24,838 bases of DNA from Bremia lactucae (lineage: Eukaryota; Oomycota; Peronosporomycetes; Peronosporales; Peronosporaceae). Positions 1 to 7,960 of the stretch are shown piece after piece. Positions within the stretch are counted from its first letter, which is position 1, and each line of letters opens with the position of its first letter. The stretch lies in the NCBI RefSeq assembly GCF_004359215.1, contig NC_090619.1, positions 2,254,440 to 2,279,277 of the forward strand. The letters run 5' to 3'. The notes beneath the pieces are model-generated. The model did not search any database and was not told the DNA's origin. It saw nothing but the letters and a program-made list of their open reading frames with translations. The position numbers and the translations under genes were made by a program.

Positions 1-55
1 ACAACTCTGAACTTAGGGGTAGCTTCAGAGTCCGCGTCAGTAGGGCATCCCGCCC

Positions 56-217
56 CTACTGCGCTCCTGCATTTCCCGACCCCTCAGTGGTCGATGCAGA
101 ACTCATGCGTCTCGCACGCTGGTTCTTGCCATCGCCCTTTGGGAAGGGAGTCCTCTTGCTGGGCATTTTTGCCCCAGCAGGGACCCTGGCATAGCAGCGA
201 GCCATCATATGGCCGCG
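56..217 (-). pseudogene. gag zinc-knuckle fragment, cut by the gap
   Basis: Reading the minus strand from the gap edge gives GHMMARC followed by a basic, Ser/Gly-rich tail (VPAGAKMPSKRTPFPKGDGK) ending at a stop near 56. GH-x4-C is the second half of a CCHC nucleic-acid-binding knuckle (CX2CX4HX4C); the first two cysteines would lie inside the N run. Known role of such knuckles: retroelement Gag binding of genomic RNA in the virus-like particle. The tail does not resemble the gag of E2-E4, so this is probably another retroelement family, perhaps Ty1/copia-like. The plus strand is also open here (1-217) but has no recognisable motif. Only half a motif is visible, so confidence is limited. Confidence 0.4.
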
Positions 218-317
218 NNNNNNNNNNNNNNNNNNNNNNNNNNNNNNNNNNNNNNNNNNNNNNNNNNNNNNNNNNNNNNNNNNNNNNNNNNNNNNNNNNN
301 NNNNNNNNNNNNNNNNN
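218..317. other. assembly gap (100 N)
   Basis: A run of exactly 100 N, the usual placeholder for a gap of unknown size. Sequence left and right of it need not be adjacent in the genome. ORFs crossing it are artefacts. Confidence 0.99.
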
Positions 318-353
318 AAATTAGATAAAAGGGTATTTAACCCATAAAAGTAA

Positions 354-1549
354 ATGTACCACAACAGCGGTTCTTCAACCGATGTGTGCCCCATTACACC
401 CTCCCCCATCAGACTGTTGACACCGAGTGACAACATTCGCTTCATTTCCTCTTTGAGGTTGGAACCTAAACAGCTAACCGTTTGGTTGTGTTTTCCATTC
501 CTTTGTCTATTGACAATCAAGCGTGAGTCACAGACTCTGAGCACCTTCCTCGACGATGAGGGGATGGTAAACTGTGAAAGTCACTTTCCATCAGGGGGGG
601 AGGAGGAGGAGAAAGGGCGCCGTTCTCTCACGCCTTCTCCTCCGGATGAACGCAGGCGGGCCCCGAATCCGTTCCCAGAACGTGATGCCGCTGATGTCTT
701 AACTGTATCGAGCAGGACACGTGACCCTGAGTCCGACATCATTACGAATCCGCTCGATGAAGAGCAAGAGAAGATAATCCTCATATAGGAAAAGCTCGTC
801 GTCGAGCTGCCGAGATAGCGAAAGCTAAAGCTCAGAGGGAATATAGATTCACTTCGCTTAGTGCGGACGAGCCTCTCAAAGAGATAGCGGGTCACAGCTT
901 GGGCATCTGAATCTCCGGTGACCCGGCGAGGACGCCGGAGGAGATCGCTGCTCGCGACGCTCTTCATGAGCAATACCTTACGCCAAAGGTAATGACGCGG
1001 AGCCAATATTGCGCTTACGTGATCAAGTCCGTGGGGCTTCGGTGATATCCATGAGGGAAATTCCGATCGTTTTGTATCCAAACGAAACAAAGAAGTGAAA
1101 ACGAAGTCTCATTTGAGAACTGGGTCAACCAGGCCCACCGCCTTCGTGAAATTTGCAATATATGAGAGTCTGCGGTAGGGCTGTTGTTCGTTTGGAACGG
1201 ATGCTTCGCTTCGATGTAGCTAAGCTTAAAGGCTAAAGGCTAGTTACGTTCGGCATTTATGCCACAAAACGAAGAAAGGCCTAGCCAATAATTCAGTGCT
1301 TCGGTTGACCGTACAACCATGGATCGAAGCCGCACTGAGGCTATAGATCCACCTATACTCACGTTTAGTGGTGGGAAGCGTCGTTTGACGCGAGTTGACC
1401 CTGAGCTTGGCGCCCAAAAACGTCAACGGTGTCCGGACAATCGTGCCAAAGAGGCACCTCGAACTCCCAAGAGTTTTCAGAAGAGGGGTACCCTTGCCAC
1501 TTCACCAGATACTGGTATTGACCCTCACGACGACGTCCCTGGGAGATAA
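354..1549 (+). pseudogene. E0 antisense ORF relic (unknown acidic/basic protein)
   Basis: A broken plus-strand coding region. 354-788 encodes an acidic stretch (GGEEEEKGRR), Pro/Arg-rich linkers and NPLDEEQEK. After a frameshift near 785 it continues in one frame to 1045 with one in-frame stop (908-910), reading ARRRAAEIAKAKAQREYRF and EEIAARDALHEQYLTPKVMT. A further frame holds ENWVNQAHRLREICN (about 1118-1162). The last open piece (1319-1549) lies exactly antisense to the chromodomain on the minus strand. The layout mirrors the antisense ORF of E1 and E4, but the protein is not similar to theirs. I do not recognise a function. The bias toward charged, helix-forming residues suggests a genuine protein; the 1319-1549 piece could instead be a shadow of the chromodomain frame. 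Confidence 0.4.
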
Positions 1550-1575
1550 TAAATTCAACGTGTTCGAGCCCAAAT
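1365..1575 (-). pseudogene. chromodomain (pol C-terminus relic, E0)
   Basis: Minus-strand reading, about 70 codons: LEHVEFIISQGRRREG, then QYLVKWQGYPSSENSWE, then PLWHDCPDTVDVFG, ending in ASHH and a stop at 1365-1367. This has the complete core of a chromodomain: the first strand (VEFII), the aromatic cage and YLVKW-GYP signature, the SWE turn and a C-terminal helix with CPDTV. In chromoviral Ty3/gypsy elements this domain sits at the integrase end and steers insertion to modified histone H3. The upstream sequence to 1688 reads EALEQSEAQRDAYNKL with stops and is not integrase, so most of pol is missing. The domain itself has no internal stop, which is unusual in this window. Confidence 0.8.
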
Positions 1576-1687
1576 AAAGTTTAGAGCTTGTTATAAGCGT
1601 CGCGTTGCGCTTCTGATTGTTCTAGAGCCTCTTTTATTTTCGTGAGGGTTTAGTCTTGTAAAGACTCAGGCGTAGATTGACTACGAG

Positions 1688-1697
1688 GGTGCTACCA
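1688..1697 (-). promoter_or_regulatory. tRNA primer binding site of E0
   Basis: Minus strand TGGTAGCACC, two bases (CC) after the LTR end CGCTACA. The start TGG is what pairs with a tRNA CCA end; the implied tRNA 3' end is GTGCTACCA. The same site follows the LTRs of E2 and E3. Confidence 0.65.
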
Positions 1698-1699
1698 GG

Positions 1700-2095
1700 T
1701 GTAGCGGAGCTACCTCGCTTCTGAAGTCAGAGGAAGACTTTCAGACTCAGAGAGTCACTTAGTTCTATTGATTTAATGGGTTTGACGACTCAGGGAGTCG
1801 TACAAGCTATTAAAGCTTAATGAATTATAGTTCAAGAGATTCATGTTTCGTAGAACCAATTGGCAACTAGTGCTTAAGAGGATATACCTTAGAAAGGCTT
1901 CTATCTCTTACCGATCAATGCGCAAGCCTTAGGAAGGCACTTAACGCTTTATGATCAAAACGGGAACAGCACTTTATTTAATTATTTAAATCTAAAAACC
2001 TTACCCTAGCTAATTTATAATAGATTTCGGCCTCCAGATTCATCAATGGCGGCGACCACATTTGTTACCCATAATAAATGGGATTTAAGTAACCA
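1700..2095 (-). repeat. LTR of E0 (minus sense, about 396 bp)
   Basis: On the minus strand the segment starts TGGTTACTTAAATCCC at 2095 and ends GCTCCGCTACA at 1700, directly before CC and the PBS. The TG...CA ends and the inverted GTTAC-type termini agree with the other LTRs in the window (TGTAACG...CGTTACA). The interior differs from the E3/E4 LTRs, so it belongs to another subfamily. No second copy of this LTR is visible here. A small hairpin (CCCAT/ATGGG) lies in its first 35 bases. Confidence 0.6.
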
Positions 2096-2103
2096 ACTGT
2101 TTT

Positions 2104-2218
2104 ACTTGTTGATAACTAGAATATATATTGAGAAATCTTTTTGCAGGCCTTCTAAGCTACAGAAGCTGACAAGGCCTGCATAAAGGTTTCTCAATATTAA
2201 TTCTAGTTGTCAACAAGT
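2104..2218. repeat. imperfect inverted repeat, 48-bp arms
   Basis: Arms 2104-2151 and 2171-2218 are reverse complements with only a few mismatches and a 19-base spacer (about 2152-2170). Outer ends read ACTTGTTGATAAC and GTTGTCAACAAGT; inner ends both give AAGGCCTGCA read inward. It starts nine bases outside the E0 LTR. It could be a small MITE or the collapsed ends of a foldback element. There is no coding potential. Confidence 0.75.
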
Positions 2219-2451
2219 TGCTACCATTACGCTACTATCATAAATACAGAAATTGATATTTAAGGGGTTTGGCTGTATCGGTTTTCAGATGTAATTTGGG
2301 GGGATCTATGGAATGACCATACAGTGAAAATATTTTATATGACGTCTTTATTTAATACAGACGGGGAGTTTGTGTGGCTATAGCAAAAAGGTGTGTGTGT
2401 GGTTTAGCAAAAAGGTGTGTGTGTGGCTAAAAAGGGGTCTATACCGGTTCT
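2219..2451. other. non-coding spacer with a short tandem repeat
   Basis: No coding signal. Positions 2381-2404 and 2405-2427 are two near-identical copies of TAGCAAAAAGGTGTGTGTGT-GG, each with a (GT)5 core, and a partial third copy follows (TAAAAAGG). The rest is AT-rich. It may include the decayed end of the neighbouring LTR. Confidence 0.6.
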
Positions 2452-2722
2452 CTTAACATAATTAAGCTCTTCTGTTTCTATCTATTTTTTACTAACTTAA
2501 TTATTTACTAAACATGTAAGAAAGTCTTATCTGTCTATCTGTTTGCGCGCGTCCAGTGCCGACTGGACCGCGAGCGAGTAGATATAATGGCCTATATTTA
2601 CCAATGTGTAAGCTTTCCGAATATTACTATTTGAAGTAATGTTCTCCAAATATTCTCTACCTTTATATATATATTAATTAACAACCTGTAAGTCTTAATT
2701 ATAATGTAACGATACACCCCGT
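2452..2722 (-). repeat. 3' LTR of E1 (minus sense, 5' part)
   Basis: Read on the minus strand it starts GTAACGGGGTGTATCGTTAC at 2722, matching the start of the other LTRs (TGTAACGGGGTGT..). It is a direct repeat of 9215-9483: both share TTCTGTTTCTATCTATTT, AAAGTCTTATC, and GCGCGCGTCCAG with a matching CTGGAC (a hairpin with a 6-bp stem, 2551-2568). Similarity fades left of about 2452, so the LTR is truncated or unusually short. Its position after the minus-strand pol end makes it the 3' LTR of E1. Confidence 0.75.
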
Positions 2723-2735
2723 TACGTCACCCCTA

Positions 2736-2760
2736 AACGACAATCACTCTGACTGTCGTT
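2736..2760. promoter_or_regulatory. hairpin just inside the 3' LTR (E1)
   Basis: AACGACAATCA / TGACTGTCGTT, 11-bp stem with one mismatch and a 3-base loop, 14 bases from the LTR edge. E4 has a hairpin at the same place (18226-18261). In pol sense the order is hairpin, a G-rich tract (TTTAGGGGTGAC), then the LTR start. That tract is the best candidate for the polypurine tract priming plus-strand DNA. Confidence 0.55.
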
Positions 2761-2790
2761 GAATGGAGTGGTCTCTATAAGGCCACTTAA

Positions 2791-4522
2791 GTGAAAACGA
2801 TGTTAATTGGTCCGAATCATCATTTTCAATTGTATCGCATGGTTAACGGGTCCATTCGGTCAGCGAATAGTGCGGAACCTTCGGCTAAGGTACATGCAGC
2901 CGCGGGCGACGCAATATTGTCGCTTGCGGCAGACAATTCGTCTGCCGTTGTATCTCCTTCTTCCACAACACTAAATGTTGCAAGTGCACGTGGAGAGTCA
3001 CCACGTGAATGCGACCTCTCTTTGGAGGTCGACTATGATTCTGAGTCGGACGAAATGGCCGACTCATGGAGATTGAAATAGTCGCATGAACGTCGTCAGG
3101 CGACTGACTATGAGCCTTCAAATGAGGGGGCTTGATCGGGTTGTCGTGCTAATAGCGTTCGCTATAGCATGTTTGGTTCCGACGATGAGATTAATTTCCC
3201 ATCGCCAGCACCGTCTCCCGTGCCGTCGCCCGCACTCATCCCTGTGCGTGGTGATGACGATGGCGTACGCCATCGAATAAATGTTCTTGTGGTATTCCTG
3301 CTTCAGTGGGTACCTCACAGGGGATCGTAGACACTAAAATGTCCCGTCTTGCCCCTGAGAAGAAGCCGTGGCTTATGCCCGAGCAGCTAATTAATAGCTT
3401 GTCTGGAGAGACTTCTCCTCACAATAAATATCCCTTACTTATTGCGACAAAGCTACATGGCCTTGTTCCCAGCGCGAAGAACTTTCGCGCTGAGAAAGTT
3501 TTTATCTCGATGCTTTTTTTAAGCATCGATGGTATAGTGGCAACAATAAGCGAGATAAAGTCTCGCTTATGCAAGCCTGGAGTGCGTTCATTCGCAATGT
3601 TAAAGACATTGGACGCGAAGCCTGGCTTCAAAGACTTAACACGATTCGCGTTAAGTTTGAGCAACGAACTTCAACCGGTGCAAGGTATAAGTTGCATCGG
3701 CTGTCACGAGAGGCAGGACTTCCATGTCTCACGTGGGGTGATCTCTGTCCGTGTTGTGTTGACAACACGAAGCGAGCAAAAGGGGATTTCTATTTCTTTC
3801 TTCCCCTGGGGAAGGGCTCGCATCTCTCTCGAGATGCGCGATAGAATTGACGTTTGCATTCGATTCACAGGCGCCAGGGGCGCGTGTTTTCCGGTGGACC
3901 TTCTGATCCATCGGATGGGTCTCGTCATTTTGACGGACGAGGCCCTCAACGTCAACAACCAGCTGGGACCTAGACTCCTAGCTGTCATGAGAAGGTGGAT
4001 AACTGAGGCCAGCGAGCAAGATATCTCGTTCGCTGCCCCATCACATCACGGCGGATTACGATACGTTCCACAAAAAGACGTAGACCACCGTGAGAATCCA
4101 CCAACGGTTGTGGTGGCGGAGGAAATTAGATTCGACCGATGTGTCGGATCTAGAGTCAAAGATCGACAAACTCGACCACAACCTCCATGTATTGAAGGAG
4201 GGTCCTGTTCACGAGCGCGGTAAGCGTCACTCGTTGGAACAGAAGGTGCAGACTTATCGTTTCGAACGGTTGGAAGACCGTTTCAAGGTCTACTCATTGT
4301 TAGAGTACGAACGGAAGTATCACGATCTTCGTGACGCTGTTGCCAGCTCATCGCGATTTCGAGGAACTTCGGATTCGGCATGAGAATCTCCATACTCAAC
4401 ATGAGAGTCTGGTTCGTGACTCTACGAATCTTTTGGGGATTCTTGAAAGGGGTGGTCAAACTCGTCCGCGGAAGAAACCGCGTACTGGTGGAACGGGCGG
4501 AGCCGACCAAAGTAAAACGTAG
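2791..4522 (+). pseudogene. E1 antisense ORF relic (Cys-core, coiled-coil protein)
   Basis: Plus-strand protein opposing pol, starting about 70 bases inside the LTR. A Ser/Ala-rich N-terminus (2791-3081) is followed, after frameshifts, by MSRLAPEKKP (about 3339), then a core in another frame at 3569-3844 containing FIRNVKDIGREAWLQRL, GARYKLHRLSREAGLPC and WGDLCPCC. A third section overlaps the pol tail: EASEQDISFAAPSHHGG (about 4000-4060), then a coiled coil (LDHNLHVLKEGPVHERGKRH, 4090-4383) and a basic end (GGQTRPRKKPRTGG, 4331-4522). The same order and motifs occur in E4 (18365-20048) with conservative changes (I/V, K/R, D/E, Q/R), which argues for past selection on this strand. Function unknown. 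The CPCC cluster could bind metal. It could be a nucleic-acid-binding or regulatory accessory protein, but that is inference. Confidence 0.6.
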
Positions 4523-4590
4523 GATGCGTTCTCATCCTTTGTGGCAATTCTATTTGCCTCTGCGATGCAGTACACGGAATGGCCGTGTTC
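3729..4590 (-). pseudogene. pol 3' end: integrase tail plus chromodomain (E1)
   Basis: Minus-strand order from 4590: GTRPFRVLHRRG, then IELPQRMRTHPTFYFGRLRP (about 4480-4545), the integrase C-terminal module of this family. A Pro-rich linker follows with FPPPQPLVDSHGG. The chromodomain begins VERIVIRRDVMGQRTRYLAR (about 4010-4100) and, after a frameshift, continues SYPPSHDS-stop-ESRSQL, VDVEGLVRQNDETHP and a basic tail (MDQKVHRKTRAPGACE), ending at 3729. Known role: target-site choice in chromoviruses. Frameshifts near 4040 and 4560 and an in-frame stop show it is dead. Upstream pol is absent; the sequence switches to the plus-sense LTR of E2 at about 4590. Confidence 0.75.
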
Positions 4591-4681
4591 CGTGTACGCG
4601 AAGTGACGTGACGTGTGGCACCATTTGCACTGAAGCATTGCAAAGTGGACTTGTACTGAAGCAGTACAAGTGTCCGTTACA
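4590..4681 (+). repeat. truncated 5' LTR of E2 (last ~90 bp)
   Basis: GTGTACGCGAAG..GGCACC..GCACTGAAGC..CTTGTACTGAAGCAGTAC..CCGTTACA lines up step by step with the last part of the 17217-17719 LTR (GTGTACGTGAAG..GGCAC..CTGTAATCAG..CTAGTACTGATCAGTAC..GCGTTACA). It ends in CA two bases before the PBS. The rest of the LTR has been replaced by the inverted E1 tail. Confidence 0.65.
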
Positions 4682-4683
4682 CC

Positions 4684-4695
4684 TGGAAGCACTTT
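4684..4695 (+). promoter_or_regulatory. tRNA primer binding site of E2
   Basis: TGGAAGCACTTT two bases after GTTACA. It equals the E3 site TGGTAGCACTTC with two differences and gives the start of minus-strand DNA synthesis. Confidence 0.6.
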
Positions 4696-4731
4696 GTAGT
4701 CCGTCCAAGAAACACAGTTCTATCATCTTAC

Positions 4732-5700
4732 ATGGACATGCCAGATGATAATGGAAATACGCATCACGTATCGCGTGATAGCTACTCCTTTATAAGTGAC
4801 ATAGAAAGGAGTGCGGTCGAACGAATGAGTTCGACCGTAGGGAATGATGCCATCCTGGCCATGCTGTCGGATCTGGACGGAGATGCCCTCCATCCAGCCA
4901 CCGCCAATTTCATACATCATGAACTTGACGAGGCGAAGGAGAAGGTAGCCTTGCTTAATCAGCAAGGCTCCCAACAGGCAGAATTGTTGAGGTTGCAACA
5001 GGTACAGACCCCTGTACCTGGGATGACGCACACGCGTTATCCGAAAACCTTTAAGATTGACATCTCTAAGTATAGAGGAGTCGAAGAAGACTCCCTCTTA
5101 AGTGGTTCTCTGGACTCTGCCCTAGGGGGTTCACACGTCGTTGAGCCGATTTAAGTGCGTTTGCTTCGTCAAATTTGTGGGTTGTGCAACTTGGGCCTAG
5201 GCGTAAGTTTTGCAGCCCCTGTGTATTTTGGTCGCTAAGGCTTCTTGCCTTTGCTCGTCGACGTTTGACGCGCCTATGGCTTCGTTTAACTCGACAGATC
5301 TTCTGAAACACAAACAAGGCAAGCGTGATGTTCACGCTTATGCCCAGCATATACGACTCTTAGCGAGTTGTATCACGACCAATTCAGTTCATGAACACTC
5401 GTAGATTACGGTGTTTATGCAAGGTCTTACGGACGGTCCGTGAAGATCCATTTGTTCCGCTTGGAACTGGTTAAGCAATATCCGTTGCGGAACAGTGGAC
5501 TTTTGTTTGAGACATGCTCAAGCTAGTTCGTCATCGTATCGTCCTCCGAGTTGACAAGAGCTTGGAAATACAGAACCTATGGACCTCTTCTACGTCGAAA
5601 GCAATAACCACGCTTTTCAAACAATAAGCGGTTGCAGAGATGCAACCGCGGTCAAACGTTAGGTCACTACGCTCATGGGTGTAGTGCCCCACGCCCAGTA
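4732..5700 (+). pseudogene. gag (E2)
   Basis: First ATG after the PBS. The open piece 4732-5154 (140 codons) holds an acidic N-terminus, a short coiled coil (HHELDEAKEKVALLNQQ) and the start of the capsid domain (KIDISKYRGVEEDSLL). After frameshifts the capsid continues as SNL (about 5170) and KQGKRDVHAYAQHIRLLASC (about 5310-5370), then TDGPVKIHLFRLEL. The zinc knuckle at 5641-5682 reads CNRGQTLGHYAHGC: the second cysteine of CX2C is glycine, so it could not bind zinc normally. Gag forms the particle and packages RNA. Many stops between 5155 and 5640 make it non-functional. Confidence 0.8.
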
Positions 5701-5943
5701 CCGGAGGTACTGAATGTACTTATGGACAGAATGCCAAAAAGTGTAATGGTCCGGGTCCAACGTTGTTGCGGAATCGCAACAGCGAGGTGGACCGCAAAAA
5801 AACGGACGGGGACAGTAAGGCCGCAACGCCTTACTGATTCAGCAACCTCAAGAGAATTTGCAAATATCTTGACGTAAGTTGCTCCAGACACACAGTCATT
5901 ATTTGTCTCTGCACCTGGTGATGGGGAACCCTCATCACCTTGA

Positions 5944-6500
5944 AGCTAAAAGTGACAACTGATTTGTCACCTAGAGCCCTAGTAGACTGTGGGCCGTCGA
6001 ATAACTTTATTTGTCGCGAGTCGCTAGAGGTCGTAGACTCAAATATGATAAGCGCGAGATCCCCCCAACGAGATGACGATGCATACAGCGGCTGAAACAC
6101 GTGGTGAGATTTCACTACACGTTAAAAAAATTGCAGTACGATGATGATTTCACCGTACTGGATTTCGATGACAAATTTGATGTCATCCTAGGCTTACCTT
6201 GGCTCAGAAAATATGAGCCAAGGATCAGCTGGCAGCATCGATCCGTAAAGATGTCTGCCGCTTGTTCATCATATAGCCATCTGATGAATATCTTCGAGCG
6301 TCCACAAGCTTGTGGATGTACTACGAGTGAGTGCCTCACTTGTGGTACGGTCGTTAGTACAACTGCAGAAGATCACATTGTGATTACTAATCACACTGTG
6401 GGGTCAGCTGGCGGCCGCTGTGCGAATGCACAGGCAGCGCCGAAGGTCCACCACTCGAATAAGTCGAGTGGTTTGAGGCATGAATGCAAGCCGAGCGGGT
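5944..6500 (+). pseudogene. aspartic protease and downstream spacer (E2)
   Basis: KLKVTTDLSPRALVDCGPSN puts the catalytic Asp in DCG at 5985-5993, where most retropepsins have DTG or DSG; E4 also has DCG, so this is the family state. After a frameshift the second half is open from 6101: LQYDDDFTVLDFDDKFDVIL, then GLPWLRKYEP, the typical flap-to-hydrophobic-loop end (ILGLPW). The frame continues through a low-complexity linker containing GGRCANAQAAPKVHH, a unit that is duplicated in E3 and E4. The protease would cleave the Gag-Pol polyprotein inside the particle. Confidence 0.75.
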
Positions 6501-6965
6501 GACATTCAAGGAAGGTACCGGTTGTCCAAAAGAGACAACACGATGATCCTAGGTCAAGTAGAGAGTCGATTGTAGAGGAACCGACTGTGATAGCGCAATT
6601 GGTGTCGGAAGACGTTGAGGAAATAAGTCCCCACGTACTTAAGGAGAAATCTCCTCGAATAGTTAATGCTGAACATCCCGAGGGATTAATCCTTCGGCAT
6701 CCTGTGGATAAATTCCAGGAAGAAACCGAGACATTGAATGCCTTGGTTAATGAGGGATCAAAAGTAGGTGCTTATACTCTTGATTTGCGTGCGCCTCCGA
6801 AGTTAGCTTCGGAGATAACTCAATTACCAATCCTAGAGCCCAAGCGGTTCCTTAGAGATCTGCATAGTGGTAGAATCAGGCAGATCTGCGTACTCTTCAC
6901 AGAGGACAAATTCTTAACCGATATTCGGTCAGCGATAATTTTTGCAGAGAACGAACGGATTCTCG
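6500..6965 (+). pseudogene. protease-RT linker of pol (E2)
   Basis: Open from 6587. It contains GSKVGAYTLDLRAPPKLASE, ILEPKRFLRDLHSGRIRQIC and a final FAENERI. The same blocks stand in E3 (12472-12672) and E4 (23296-23655), so this is a conserved pol segment between protease and the RT fingers. Pol homology on this strand stops at about 6965-6970, where the sequence flips to the minus strand. Downstream residues of the apparent ORF (to 7138) are a shadow of the inverted RT. Confidence 0.75.
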
Positions 6966-6969
6966 GCCT

Positions 6970-7395
6970 GACGAACGTGAGCTTTATAAACTTTCACGTC
7001 CGTCTCTCCGTCCATAACCCGACTATGGACGAATACATCGTCGAAATAACTCGGTGCGAATTCTCGCACCGGTCTCAACAGATTCGTTACGCATCTGTTG
7101 AATGTTGCAGGGGCATTATTAAGCCCCTGTGGCATTAGTAGCTATTACCAGAGCATACCACAGGGAGTGCTCACTGCTATGCACGGTTTGTTCTATTCAC
7201 GCATAAGGATCTGATAAAATACATCCATCAGAGCCATAAACGAAAAGATGGTACTCTTAGATATACCATCTATGAATACGTCTAGGTATCGGCGTTTGAG
7301 CCGGTACCGTTGCAGCATATAGCTTATTAAGTGCGAGCACTATCGGCCACCCTCCTGTGGCTTTTCGCACACAGAAGGTCGGAAGCTACACCTTG
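6970..7395 (-). pseudogene. reverse transcriptase palm, inverted inside E2
   Basis: Minus-strand reading from 7395: a degenerate GGWR-like start, DGISKSTIFSFMALMD (motif A region; the catalytic Asp of DLMDGF is changed), YQILMRE, then an open ORF 6929-7135 with MPQGLNNAPATFNRCVTNLL and FAPSYFDDVFVHSRVMDGET. YFDD (7037-7048) is the polymerase YxDD box. Both neighbours (linker at left, RNase H at right) read on the plus strand, so only this 425-bp RT block is flipped. RT fingers N-terminus and the RT-RNase H connection are missing. Reverse transcription cannot occur from this copy. Confidence 0.8.
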
Positions 7396-7960
7396 GCGAT
7401 TGCAGATCAAGACAGACCATTATATGTGGTCTGTGACGCCAGCGATTTCGAAATCGACAGTGGTTAATGCAATACGATACGGACGGCGCGAAGCGCGTTG
7501 TCTGTTACTAATCGCGTCAGCTGCAACCAGCTGAACGCAATTACACAGTGCATGACAAGGAACTCCTTGCAATGAAATATGTACTGGCTCAGCTTAAGTC
7601 TATCTCCTCGGAATTAGACCGTTCATTGTATATACGGAGCATGCGTAATGACGCACGGCCGTAAACACCTCACACCTCTCGCATGCAATGGCGAGGTGGC
7701 TATCCTTCTTCGCGGAATATAATTTCTCCGTGGAATAGAATCCAGGAGGCCTTTATGTCGTCGCTAATGCGTTATCACGCCGACCCGATTTCGAGCCGGC
7801 TGCGCGCTCCAACAGTGAATAATCCCACTATTGCAACACTCATCACAAGTGCTCCGTCGTCAACTTTGTTTGATGACATAAAGAAAGCCTACAGAGAAGA
7901 AAAGACCTTCTGCGTTTAATGGATCATCTGTTGAATCCGTCCAATAAATCTTTTAAGGAT
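7396..7960 (+). pseudogene. RNase H domain (E2)
   Basis: Plus strand, starting immediately after the inverted RT: LAIADQDRPLYVVCDASDF, with the first catalytic Asp in CDASDF, then LMQYDTDGAKRVVCY, a stop, SRQLQPAERNYTV and HDKELLAMKYVLAQLK with the catalytic Glu. The later part is frameshifted (ARWLSFFAEYNFSVE, VVANALSRRPDFEPAA). The domain degrades the RNA strand of the hybrid. Several stops. Confidence 0.75.

Noticed and set aside
581..1090. 169-codon minus-strand ORF
   Set aside because: Ser/Arg-rich antisense of the more protein-like plus-strand frame; no motif.
2371..2436. Possible CRISPR-like or regulatory repeat
   Set aside because: Only two and a half copies of a GT-rich 23-24-bp unit without spacers; ordinary short tandem repeat in a eukaryotic genome.
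2581..2610. Plus-strand TATA-like box (GATATAATGG) as LTR promoter
   Set aside because: The LTR is minus sense by its ends and neighbouring pol, and the region is AT-rich throughout, so the box is not evidence of direction.
4283..4692. Overlapping minus ORFs suggesting a small independent gene
   Set aside because: They are frames of the integrase tail (MRTHPTFY) and its shadow, not a separate gene.
6970..7138. Plus-strand end of the 6587-7138 ORF
   Set aside because: After FAENERI at about 6965 it reads the wrong strand of the inverted RT.
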